Shown: positions 1-6,650 of the stretch, piece after piece
Layout of the letters: every line of letters begins with the position of its first letter
Position numbering within the stretch: the stretch's first letter is position 1
Source: Acidobacteriota bacterium
Lineage (GTDB): Bacteria; Acidobacteriota; Terriglobia; Acidoferrales; UBA7541
Assembly (NCBI GenBank): GCA_019239815.1
Contig: JAFAZL010000796.1
Span: 1-8,520 of the forward strand
Length of the DNA stretch: 8,520 nt
Direction: 5' to 3'
The notes under the pieces: model-generated
Seen by the model: the letters and a program-made list of their open reading frames with translations, nothing else
The model's database searches: none
Told to the model about the DNA's origin: nothing
Translations under genes and position numbers: made by a program

Positions 1-68
1 GCTCGTCGCTGACGCGACCTGATGCGCTTCATCTCTCGCGGCAGACCGACAAGAATCAGGAGTTTGCC

Positions 69-407
69 ATGAGCGACGTAATGACCGACCGGCGCGATTC
101 GCCGCGCTACGCGCTGACGCTGGTCGCAATCGTCACAGAAACAGCGACATCGATGGTATTGAACGCGCGCTCTTCGGACGTGAGCCGCAGCGGATGCTAT
201 ATCGATACCCTGCAGCCGCTGCCGCCCGGGGCGGAGGTGAAGATTTTGCTTCGCAGCGGCGACGAGATTTTCGAGGCGCCGGCACGTGTTGTGTATATGT
301 GCCCGGGACTGGGAATGGGCGTGAATTGGGGATTGAATTTACCAGAAAAGACGCTGGCGATCCTGGACCGATGGCTGGCAAAAGCGGCGAAAAACGTGAG
401 CGTATGA
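69..407 (+). CDS. PilZ domain protein, likely c-di-GMP receptor
   Basis: A 112-residue protein that is essentially one PilZ domain. The N-terminal RxxxR motif is present (R9-D-S-P-R13), followed by the D/NxSxxG motif (D37-V-S-R-S-G42). These are the two elements that bind cyclic di-GMP in PilZ proteins. The rest fits the beta-barrel, ending in a G-M-G-V-N-W stretch typical of the last strands. There is no signal peptide or membrane segment, so it should be cytosolic. The ATG is preceded by AGGAG at 58-62 with a 6-base spacer, which fixes the start. PilZ-only proteins of this size act as adaptors that pass c-di-GMP levels to motility, exopolysaccharide or secretion machinery. The target cannot be read here, because no such gene lies nearby. 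The next gene starts 64 bases downstream on the same strand and could be co-transcribed. The family call is firm and the biological output is unknown. Confidence 0.9.
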   Translation: MSDVMTDRRDSPRYALTLVAIVTETATSMVLNARSSDVSRSGCYIDTLQPLPPGAEVKILLRSGDEIFEAPARVVYMCPGLGMGVNWGLNLPEKTLAILDRWLAKAAKNVSV

Positions 408-471
408 CCCGAGTGAGAAATATCGGCAGTTTGCAGCCCTTGAAATTGGAGATAACATCAAAGTACTTCGT

Positions 472-1515
472 ATGGGCCTTCGCTGCCGGGTTTGGTGCGC
501 AACACTTTTTGTGACCTTTGCGATGTCGCTGCCGGCGAGGACCTCGGCGGCGCCTGCCGGCACGCCTCAGAGCCCGCAGGAGCAGTACGCCAACCTGCCG
601 ATTTTCGAATTGCACAGCGGATTCTGGATCAATCTGCACCACACGCTTTATGGACAGGCGCGGGCTTCGCGTGATGGCCGAGGATTGCCTTCGAACGCCG
701 GCGGCGCGACGAAGCGCACGCCAAACGAAGAGGTAGCGTGGGACAACGCGGTCGCATACTACGCAGCGAACTACGTCGACAAAGATCTGCTCTTCAGCAC
801 GGATCTGATCCTGCTGAAAAATCAGCTTGGCGATTTCGAGCAGTGCGACGAGCTTTCGGGTGCGAAGAAGAAAACATGCGATGCGGGACTGCCGCCGAAG
901 CTGACGCAAGTCCTAAATGCCGCAGCGGTTGTGTATCGCGCGCACGAGTGGCCGGAACATGACCGAGCGAACCGCAAATGGATTGCGAGCGTCTCGCCGT
1001 TGGTGCGTGAGAAAGGCGTCGAACTGTCGCAGCGGCTTGCAGACATTTACCAGACGCGCTGGCCCAAGCAGCGCATTCGCGTGGATGTGTCGGCGTACGC
1101 GAATTATGCGGGCGCGTATACGACGCTCGATCCGCTCCGCGTGATCATTTCGAGCACCGATCCGCGGAATCAGGGGAGCTCGGCGCTTGAGGTGCTGTTT
1201 CACGAGGCTTCGAATGGCATCGCTGAGCCTGTACAGCTCGCGATCAATCGCGAATGCCGGCAGCGCGACAAAGCAATCCCCCGCGATTTGTGGCATGCGC
1301 TTGTTTTTTACACGACCGGCGAAGTCATCAAGCCAGTGATGAAAAGCATCGATGGCAATGCGAACGGCGAGTACATGCCTTACGCCGTGCGCGAACGGCT
1401 GTATCAGCGCGGGTGGGACGAATATCTGAAATTGCTCGAGCGCTTTTGGCAGCCCTATCTGGACGGCAACGTCACCTTCGACGATGCGATTGCGCACATG
1501 GTGTCAGCGCTCTAA
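472..1515 (+). CDS. Exported protein of unknown function with HExxN motif
   Basis: A 347-residue protein that I do not recognise as a named family. The N-terminus looks like a Sec signal peptide: Arg residues at 4 and 6, a hydrophobic stretch at about 8-20, and a likely cut near A-R-T-S-A-A (22-27). The mature protein would be periplasmic or secreted. It is rich in aromatic and charged residues and has two Cys (125 and 136) that could form a disulfide. The segment L-E-V-L-F-H244-E245-A-S-N248 resembles the HExxH zinc-protease helix, but the second His is Asn. A further H275, in L-W-H-A-L-V-F-Y, lies about 30 residues later, where a third ligand could sit. A degenerate or variant metallopeptidase-like fold is my inference, not a demonstrated function. 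No in-frame start codon exists between the stop at 397 and the ATG at 472, so this is the first possible start. It has no good Shine-Dalgarno; the nearest GGAG is at 448-451, about 20 bases away. Confidence 0.75.
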   Translation: MGLRCRVWCATLFVTFAMSLPARTSAAPAGTPQSPQEQYANLPIFELHSGFWINLHHTLYGQARASRDGRGLPSNAGGATKRTPNEEVAWDNAVAYYAANYVDKDLLFSTDLILLKNQLGDFEQCDELSGAKKKTCDAGLPPKLTQVLNAAAVVYRAHEWPEHDRANRKWIASVSPLVREKGVELSQRLADIYQTRWPKQRIRVDVSAYANYAGAYTTLDPLRVIISSTDPRNQGSSALEVLFHEASNGIAEPVQLAINRECRQRDKAIPRDLWHALVFYTTGEVIKPVMKSIDGNANGEYMPYAVRERLYQRGWDEYLKLLERFWQPYLDGNVTFDDAIAHMVSAL

Positions 1516-1820
1516 ATTCCGCGGCGCCGGACCGAGCTTTTTTGCGCGCGCTTTTCCAACTCGCTGATATCAACGCGCTTCCGCGGCGGGACTTTTGCCT
1601 CGCTCCCCGATATGCTAGTCTCATGGCGCGGAAATTCAGCCCAGCCGCGACGTATCATTTGTCCACGCGCACGCGCCGTTCGCGCCTACCTTCGGTTTCC
1701 TGACGCCTCCAGCGGAGGACACGTTTCGGGAAGGACATTGCCTGGGCTTAGTCCCGCTGCTCGGAGTCGGACCCGAACGGCTGCCGGCGACCCAGCTGCT
1801 GAGAAGAGAGGGGCAACACT
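1516..1820 (+). other. 305-base gap with short hairpin, possible mqnD leader
   Basis: No gene is convincing here. A plausible -10 element, TATGCT, lies at 1611-1616, but no good -35 sits 16-18 bases upstream. A perfect 5-bp hairpin, CCTCC-AGC-GGAGG, occupies 1706-1718. Its right arm is Shine-Dalgarno-like but lies about 100 bases before the mqnD start, so it is not the mqnD ribosome site. One frame is open from 1619 to about 1921 but contains no ATG, GTG or TTG codon ahead of its protein-like part, so I treat it as chance. The stretch is best read as the promoter and 5' leader of mqnD. I recognise no known riboswitch. Confidence 0.35.
1808..1813 (+). promoter_or_regulatory. Shine-Dalgarno of mqnD-like gene
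   Basis: GAGGGG ends 7 bases before the ATG at 1821. The alternative ATG at 1863, which starts directly at the conserved M-E-I-K-L-A-H-S-P sequence, has no such site in front of it. This site therefore favours the longer protein, with a 14-residue non-conserved N-terminal extension. Confidence 0.6.
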
Positions 1821-2696
1821 ATGTCCGGCACAACGGCAACCCCGAGGACCGCGCAACAAACGATGGAAATCAAGCTCGCTCACTCGCCCGATTCTGACGA
1901 CGCATTCATGTTTTATGCATTGGCGACGCACAAGCTCGCCACGCCTGGATACAAATACACGCACATTCTTTCGGATATTCAGTCGCTCAACGACGCCGCG
2001 CATAAAGAGACGTACGACGTAACGGCGATCAGCTTCGCGGCCTATCCAGCCCTACGCGACAAATATGTGCTGCTCGATTGCGGCGCGAGCTTTGGCGAAG
2101 GTTACGGGCCGATCGTCGTAGCGTCGCGGTCGATGCGGCAGCAGGATTTGAAAGGCAAGCGCATCGGCGTGCCGGGGCTGACGACGACGGCGTATCTGAC
2201 GCTGAAATTGTTTGAACCCAATTTCGAAGCGGTGGTGATGCCGTTCGACAAAATTCTCGACGCGGTGCAGAACGAATCGGTCGAAGCGGGGCTGTTGATT
2301 CACGAAGGTCAGCTTTTGTTTCCGCAGCTTGGCATGCACAAGGTGATCGATCTTGGCGCGTGGTGGATGGAACGCACGAAGCTGCCGCTGCCGCTTGGTG
2401 GGAACGCGGTGAAGAAGTCACTCGGTCCGGAGCTGGGACGACAGATCGCGCAGACCATCCGCGACAGCGTCGCCTATGGGCTGGACCATCGCGAAGAGGC
2501 GCTGGCCTACGCGATGGAGTTTGCGCGCGATATGGATCCCGACCTGGCGGACAAATTCATCGGCATGTATGTGAATAAATGGACGATGGGTTACGGCGAG
2601 CGCGGGAAGAAGGCTGTGAGCGAACTCATCGAGCAGGGTACCAAGGCGGGATTATTGCCGGGTCCAGCGACAGTGGAATTTCTTAGCGAAAGCTAA
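1821..2696 (+). CDS. mqnD: MqnD-like 1,4-dihydroxy-6-naphthoate synthase (MqnA/MqnD family)
   Basis: A 291-residue cytosolic protein of the MqnA/MqnD periplasmic-binding-protein fold. MqnD converts cyclic dehypoxanthine futalosine to 1,4-dihydroxy-6-naphthoate in the futalosine route to menaquinone. Segments I match from memory to MqnD are H-S-P-D-S-D-D-A-F-M-F-Y-A-L (about 21-34; classic MqnD has S-P-C-P-N-D-T-F-I-F-Y-A-L), the S-F-A-A-Y segment near 71-75, T-T-A-Y at 122-125, V-E-A-G-L-L-I-H161-E, and D-L-G-A-W-W-M-E-R-T-K-L-P-L-P-L-G near 177-193. H161 aligns with the catalytic His of MqnD. The length fits once the 14-residue N-terminal extension is allowed for. The extension may be real or a start-site artefact. 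No other futalosine gene (mqnA, mqnB, mqnC, mqnE) lies in the window, so the pathway would be dispersed. The SPDSDD variant of the substrate loop leaves room for a related MqnA/MqnD/SBP-family protein with another substrate. Confidence 0.8.
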   Translation: MSGTTATPRTAQQTMEIKLAHSPDSDDAFMFYALATHKLATPGYKYTHILSDIQSLNDAAHKETYDVTAISFAAYPALRDKYVLLDCGASFGEGYGPIVVASRSMRQQDLKGKRIGVPGLTTTAYLTLKLFEPNFEAVVMPFDKILDAVQNESVEAGLLIHEGQLLFPQLGMHKVIDLGAWWMERTKLPLPLGGNAVKKSLGPELGRQIAQTIRDSVAYGLDHREEALAYAMEFARDMDPDLADKFIGMYVNKWTMGYGERGKKAVSELIEQGTKAGLLPGPATVEFLSES

Positions 2697-2872
2697 TCTC
2701 GGTTGCGTGGCCGTATTCGAGTCGCTTCCGTTTTTCGTTCCTCCCGTATTTCCTCTAAAGTTTTTTCTCTATCGGTCGATGCGCATCTCGAGAAGCTTCG
2801 AACGCGCGCAGCTTTGTCCAGATTCCCCCTTCCCGACCAGCTTTTGAACTTGCCGCGCGCTGTGGCGCAGCC
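2697..2872. other. Intergenic region, pyrimidine-rich, two short palindromes
   Basis: A gap of about 175 bases (190 to the preferred GTG at 2888). The first part (about 2726-2770) is pyrimidine-rich on the + strand with several T-runs, which would suit the end of the mqnD transcript, but no strong GC-rich stem precedes the T-runs. Two perfect 8-base palindromes follow closely: ATGCGCAT at 2779-2786 and GAAGCTTC at 2792-2799. They could be operator-like, or chance. I see no convincing promoter. Confidence 0.3.
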
Positions 2873-2876
2873 GTGT

Positions 2877-2884
2877 GGAGGTGG
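2877..2884 (+). promoter_or_regulatory. Strong Shine-Dalgarno that selects GTG start at 2888
   Basis: GGAGGTGG carries a full GGAGG (2877-2881) ending 6 bases before the GTG at 2888. An earlier in-frame GTG at 2873 would overlap this site and has no ribosome site of its own, so translation should begin at 2888. Confidence 0.65.
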
Positions 2885-2887
2885 ATC

Positions 2888-3628
2888 GTGTCTGTAACGA
2901 GCGTCGTAAATCTGAACGATGGATTGCTTGGGCAGCAATCGACTCAACGAGCGCAGGGGTTGCTCGTCAACAACGCTGCGTCGCCGCACGCTCCGATTTC
3001 GGCGCTGCCACAAGATCAATTCACTCCATCGTCCCTAAACGAATCGGCTAGTTCGACGGCGCAGGCAGCAGGTTTGTTCACCGCGCCGCCAGTATCAGCG
3101 CTGCCGTTGAACGTGCCACCAGCCACGTCACAGACCGGGGATGCGGCAACCTCCGGACCGAGTGCGTCGAACGCGAACGCTCAGAGTGGCCCGACGCTCT
3201 CGGACAATGCGACATCGGCTGCTCCAACTGCTGCCGGCAGCGTTTCACAGCAAACGCAACTCAATACGCTCAATAACGCGTTAGCGGCGCTCGGGCTCAG
3301 CGCCGCCAACATTCGGCAGATTGATCGAGTCGCGAGCGTGATCAATGATTTCAATCCCACCGCGTTTACTAGCCTCGCCTATCAATTGGAAGCGCAGGCG
3401 CAAAAGTCGACCGGACCAACCGGATCCGCCCAGAACACGCAATCGGCGATCGCGGGCGCGTCAACGGTCGGCACCGCGTCGACATCGAACGTGGCGAAGC
3501 CGCCAGCGTTGCAAAGTTTCCCATCCTCATCGCAGTTCGGATCAAATGGCCAATCGGCGCAAGCGCAAGCCTCCGAGACGACAACTCGGGCGCAGACCGA
3601 ACCGAAAGCCGCGGCCGCAACGGTTTGA
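2888..3628 (+). CDS. Low-complexity Ser/Ala/Thr/Gln-rich hypothetical protein
   Basis: I do not recognise this protein. From the GTG at 2888 it has 246 residues; a 5-residue longer form from GTG 2873 is possible but less likely, because the Shine-Dalgarno lies between the two. Most of it is disordered-looking sequence dominated by Ala, Ser, Thr, Gln, Asn, Pro and Gly, with no cysteine and no membrane segment. Between residues about 122 and 170 there is one ordered-looking stretch with alternating hydrophobics and charge: L-N-N-A-L-A-A-L-G-L, then R-Q-I-D-R-V-A-S-V-I-N-D-F and L-A-Y-Q-L-E-A-Q-A-Q. It is probably two or three amphipathic helices. There is no Sec signal. The composition recalls flagellar hook-length or other type III-exported proteins, but no flagellar gene is nearby and I do not assign that role. 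The strong ribosome site and lack of internal stops argue that it is a real gene. Confidence 0.65.
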   Translation: MSVTSVVNLNDGLLGQQSTQRAQGLLVNNAASPHAPISALPQDQFTPSSLNESASSTAQAAGLFTAPPVSALPLNVPPATSQTGDAATSGPSASNANAQSGPTLSDNATSAAPTAAGSVSQQTQLNTLNNALAALGLSAANIRQIDRVASVINDFNPTAFTSLAYQLEAQAQKSTGPTGSAQNTQSAIAGASTVGTASTSNVAKPPALQSFPSSSQFGSNGQSAQAQASETTTRAQTEPKAAAATV

Positions 3629-3685
3629 TTGCTTTCTCTTTGACAACAATCGCCTGGCGCTGCAATCCGGCATTGCTCAGCGTTC

Positions 3686-3714
3686 TTGACCTCATCGTCT
3701 CAATCTCTTACTGT
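3686..3714 (+). promoter_or_regulatory. Candidate sigma-70-type promoter of ggt
   Basis: TTGACC (3686-3691) and TACTGT (3709-3714) are separated by exactly 17 bases. The -35 matches the consensus at five of six positions. The -10 keeps the key A at position 2 and T at position 6. Transcription would start near 3721, only a few bases before the ATG at 3725, giving a nearly leaderless mRNA. This fits the absence of a Shine-Dalgarno at that ATG. A perfect TTGACA at 3640-3645 lacks a good -10 partner. Confidence 0.45.
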
Positions 3715-3724
3715 TTGCAGCCTC

Positions 3725-3943
3725 ATGAAAATTTGGCCCGCATGCAGTAGCTGCGCGAAGCTTGCCGCCTGCTTTCTCGCACTTTCGCTCGCTTGCGCGA
3801 CGTCCGCACGTTCACAAGCTGCCGCGGATTTCGCCCGCGTCCGATCGATTCCAAGGACTGGCCGAAGCAAGCGGTGCGCGCATCACACGGAATGGTCGCG
3901 ACCGACGAACAACTCGGCTCACAGGCCGGAGTCGAAATTCTGA
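3725..3943 (+). pseudogene. ggt: Frameshifted 5' end of ggt encoding the signal peptide
   Basis: The ATG at 3725 opens a frame whose first 33 or so residues form a textbook Sec signal peptide: M-K-I-W start, a hydrophobic core around L-A-A-C-F-L-A-L-S-L-A, and a likely cut near A-R-S-Q-A. After about residue 39 (F-A-R-V) the frame becomes arginine-rich nonsense and stops at 3943, while the GGT sequence continues in another frame. Restoring a single base next to the CC at 3841-3842 joins F-A-R-V directly to P-I-D-S-K-D-W-P-K-Q, giving a protein of about 613 residues with an export signal. This is therefore the displaced 5' end of ggt rather than a separate gene. It has no Shine-Dalgarno. Confidence 0.65.
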
Positions 3944-5565
3944 AGCGCGGCGGGAACGCGGTCGACGCGGCGGTAGCGGTAGCATTCGCGCTCGCGGTCG
4001 TCGAACCGGCCGCGGGAAATATCGGCGGTGGCGGATTCATGCTCGTGCGCCTCGCCGATGGACGGTCGAGTTTTTTCGACTATCGTGAAATCGCGCCCGG
4101 CAAAGCGACGCGCAATATGTACATCGGACCTGACGGCAAGTTGATTCCGAACGACGACATTACGTCTTCTGTGATCGGCTATCGCTCCGTCGCGGTGCCG
4201 GGAACAGTAGCGGGACTCGAACTCGCGCTAAAAACTTATGGCGCGTTGAAGCTTGCCGACGTGATGGAGCCGGCGATACGACTTGCCGAGACCGGATTTC
4301 CAGTCAGCGAAAAGCTCGCGCATGAATTTACCGAAGAAAAGAAAGACCTCGAAAAATTCCAGTTCAGCCGCCACATTTTCTTGAATGACGGCAAAATGCT
4401 GCGCACGGGCGACACGCTGCGCCAGCCCGAACTCGCCGCGACGCTGAAGCGCATCGCGAAAAACGGCGCCGCCGAGTTTTACACCGGCGACACGGCGCAC
4501 GTCATGGTCGATGACATCGCGAAAAACGGCGGGCTGATTACGCTCGACGACCTGGCGAATTACAAGCCAAGGACCCGTAGAGTCTTGACCGCGCAATATT
4601 CGGCGAGGGATCACGACGGCAGCGTGCACTCGTGGGATGTGCTGACCTCACCTCCGCCCAGTTCCGGCGGGGTCGCGGTCATCGAAGCATTGAACATGCT
4701 GGAAAGCACAGCGCTGAAAGGCTGGGATGACGTCGAAAGCGTTCACATGGTTGCTGAAACCATGCGTCGCGTATTTGCCGATCGCGCCGCGTATCTTGCC
4801 GATCCGGACTATTCCCATGTTCCGGTCGCGGGGCTGACGTCGCTGTGTTACGCGAAAGAACGCGCCGCCACGATCGACCCACAACGCGCGACCCCCAGCA
4901 CAGATGTGAAGGCCGGAATGCCGCACGAGTGTGCCGCTTCGGCCGAAGCGGATTCTGTGCCGACAACCGTCTCGCTGAATGACGGCCCCCACACGACGCA
5001 TTTTTCAGTTGTCGATTCAGACGGAAACGCAGTGGCGAGCACGTATACGCTGAACGACAGCTACGGTTCGCATGTCACTAGCCCTGCGGGCTTTTTGCTC
5101 AACGACGAAATGGACGATTTCACGACGCAGCCCGGCGTGCCGAATGCGCTCTTCGGCCTGATTCAGTCGGAAGCCAACGCGATTGCACCTGGACATCGTC
5201 CGTTAAGTTCGATGACGCCGACGATGTTGCTGCGCGACGGAAAACTCAGCTTCGTCACCGGCTCACCGGGCGGGCCGACGATTATTTCGTCGACGCTGCT
5301 CAGTGTCATCAACTGGATGCGTCTCGGCATGGAAGCGCAAGCCGCAATCAACGCTCCGCGTTTTCATCATCAGTGGATGCCCGATTTGATTTTGATGGAG
5401 CAAACTTTTCCCGAATCCGTGGAGAAAGCGCTGCAAGCGCAGGGCTTCACGACCAAACGCCGCGGACACATCGGCCTCGTCAACGCGATCGGCGTCGATT
5501 CGAAGAGTGGCGAACGCCTCGGCGCCGCCGACCCACGCGACAACGGCTCCGCCGTCGGATACTAA
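3793..5565 (+). CDS. ggt: Gamma-glutamyltransferase (frameshifted near 5' end)
   Basis: GGT hydrolyses or transfers the gamma-glutamyl group of glutathione and related peptides. It is normally exported and self-cleaves into a large and a small subunit. The open frame (590 residues from a TTG at 3793) carries all hallmarks: the N-terminal R-A-S-H-G-M-V-A (29-36), K-R-G-G-N-A-V-D-A-A (51-60), N-I-G-G-G-G-F-M (76-83), and R98 in F-D-Y-R-E-I-A-P, which is the glutamate-carboxylate ligand. The autocleavage site and nucleophile T401 lie in H/T-T-H-F-S-V-V-D (codon 4993-4995). L-N-D-E-M-D-D-F (435-443) is followed by a lid-loop segment, then R-P-L-S-S-M-T-P-T (469-477) and S-P-G-G-P-T (491-496). The lid loop is present, as in E. 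coli and unlike B. subtilis. The TTG start is doubtful: residues 1-16 look like out-of-frame sequence and there is no ribosome site. The natural N-terminus with its signal peptide lies in the frame starting at 3725. The catalytic body is intact, so the defect is either one lost base or a sequencing error. Confidence 0.93.
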   Translation: MRDVRTFTSCRGFRPRPIDSKDWPKQAVRASHGMVATDEQLGSQAGVEILKRGGNAVDAAVAVAFALAVVEPAAGNIGGGGFMLVRLADGRSSFFDYREIAPGKATRNMYIGPDGKLIPNDDITSSVIGYRSVAVPGTVAGLELALKTYGALKLADVMEPAIRLAETGFPVSEKLAHEFTEEKKDLEKFQFSRHIFLNDGKMLRTGDTLRQPELAATLKRIAKNGAAEFYTGDTAHVMVDDIAKNGGLITLDDLANYKPRTRRVLTAQYSARDHDGSVHSWDVLTSPPPSSGGVAVIEALNMLESTALKGWDDVESVHMVAETMRRVFADRAAYLADPDYSHVPVAGLTSLCYAKERAATIDPQRATPSTDVKAGMPHECAASAEADSVPTTVSLNDGPHTTHFSVVDSDGNAVASTYTLNDSYGSHVTSPAGFLLNDEMDDFTTQPGVPNALFGLIQSEANAIAPGHRPLSSMTPTMLLRDGKLSFVTGSPGGPTIISSTLLSVINWMRLGMEAQAAINAPRFHHQWMPDLILMEQTFPESVEKALQAQGFTTKRRGHIGLVNAIGVDSKSGERLGAADPRDNGSAVGY

Positions 5566-5594
5566 GAGCCATTTTCAGCGACAGCGCTGGGCAA

Positions 5595-6650
5595 TCAATG
5601 TCGCAGAGCGAACACCACTTCAATGGAAGTCTCCATGCGAACCGCGCCAGGCGCACCCGGCGAATCCAACGGCGTAGCGGGCACGTCGCAAGTCATGGGT
5701 TTGTAGCGCCAATGGCGCACTGCATCCATTGCTGCGGCATCGAGCCGCGGTGTCGCGCTGACGATCACTTGAAGATTCGACACCGTGCCGTCTCCTTCAA
5801 TCACTCCGTATAGCAGAACCCGTCCGGACTCATGATTCTGGCGCGCTCCTTCGGGATATTGCGGCTGAACACGATTTTGCAGTTCGAAATGCCTTGAGGG
5901 GTTACACGCCGGCCAGAAGGCGCTATTCGGTGGAAGACTAGAAACTGCGGCAGGGTCGGCGGGAGCGGCGCCAATTTCTGCAATTTGAAATGTCATGAAA
6001 ACTTTGTCCTGACGAAAAATTTGGACGCGGAACGGAATCAGTTTGTCGCCTTTCTGCCGGATGTCATCGTACTCAACGCGGTCTACCAGCTGCGGAGGCG
6101 CAAATTCCGGCTTCGGAAAGTCGACCTGAATCAGACTGCCAGTGACGGAATCAAAACAATATCTTGTTCCAGGTTCGTTGCTAGAAGGCTTCGCTTGTAT
6201 GCATCGGGCGTGGGTGTTACTAACCTGCCTTTCCTGAACTTTGCCAAAGGATGCGTGCTTCTCTGCACCTACCATGTCACTTACGTCTACCATTTTGTCG
6301 AGCTCGGACATGAAATACGGTCGAAAGGGTACCGAACTGCTTTGCCAGTAACCGCCGGCGTTGGCTACGCGAATTCTGGAATAGTTGCCAAAGCGAACCT
6401 CCTGCCGCCACCGCCTTTGCGACATCCAGAGCATTTCATAAGTTCCCTTGGCCGTTTCGGCATTCGACTGCGCGATGCTAATCACCGCTTTTACAGTCAT
6501 TGGAGGAGTGTCCGCGGATCCGAGAGCGCCGATCGACATAGCCTTGCCAATCATGAGTTGCCCGGTTTGCGATGCAGGATCGTCCTGTGCGGGAGTGCGG
6601 GCGGAAATGGTCAGGAAGAAGATGATCAGGGCAAATGTTCGTTTGGACAT
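5595..6650 (-). CDS. LolA-like domain protein with C-terminal TonB domain
   Basis: A 351-residue exported protein, read from the ATG at 6650. A TTG 21 bases upstream is possible, but the ATG begins exactly at M-S-K-R-T, ahead of the hydrophobic core. The signal peptide (about 1-22) ends T-P-A-Q and looks cleavable by signal peptidase I. Residues about 45-235 contain Y-E-M-L-W-M-S-Q-R-R-W-R-Q-E-V-R-F and further beta-rich sequence resembling LolA/LolB/MucB-type lipid-binding domains, plus a Cys150/Cys165 pair. Residues about 258-349 form a TonB C-terminal domain: P-Q-Y-P-E-G-A-R, G-R-V-L-L-Y-G-V-I-E-G-D-G-T-V, then A-A-M-D-A-V-R-H-W-R-Y-K-P. True TonB has an N-terminal anchor and a Pro-rich periplasm-spanning linker, and both are missing. 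I therefore do not expect it to energise receptors alone; a periplasmic or envelope role is inferred. The gene converges on ggt (29-base gap) and its DNA is visibly less GC-rich than its neighbours. Confidence 0.85.
   Translation of the reverse strand: MSKRTFALIIFFLTISARTPAQDDPASQTGQLMIGKAMSIGALGSADTPPMTVKAVISIAQSNAETAKGTYEMLWMSQRRWRQEVRFGNYSRIRVANAGGYWQSSSVPFRPYFMSELDKMVDVSDMVGAEKHASFGKVQERQVSNTHARCIQAKPSSNEPGTRYCFDSVTGSLIQVDFPKPEFAPPQLVDRVEYDDIRQKGDKLIPFRVQIFRQDKVFMTFQIAEIGAAPADPAAVSSLPPNSAFWPACNPSRHFELQNRVQPQYPEGARQNHESGRVLLYGVIEGDGTVSNLQVIVSATPRLDAAAMDAVRHWRYKPMTCDVPATPLDSPGAPGAVRMETSIEVVFALRH

Noticed and set aside
133..909. 258-codon minus-strand open frame
   Set aside because: It is the antisense shadow of the PilZ gene and the following exported-protein gene, highly Arg-rich, with no recognisable motif.
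1619..1921. Open frame without start codon upstream of mqnD that reads rather protein-like
   Set aside because: It contains no ATG, GTG or TTG before its protein-like part, overlaps the mqnD start region, and shows no known motif. Chance is likely in GC-rich DNA.
3640..3668. Perfect TTGACA at 3640-3645 as the ggt promoter
   Set aside because: No acceptable -10 lies 16-18 bases downstream. The promoter at 3686-3714 fits better.
3741..3800. Lipobox in the displaced ggt signal peptide (S-L-A-C)
   Set aside because: Position -3 relative to the Cys is Ser rather than Leu/Val/Ile, so a signal peptidase I site near A-R-S-Q-A is more likely.
5574..5591. CAGCG-ACAG-CGCTG hairpin between ggt and the TonB-C gene as a bidirectional terminator
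   Set aside because: The stem has only 5 Watson-Crick pairs and no T-run follows it on either strand.
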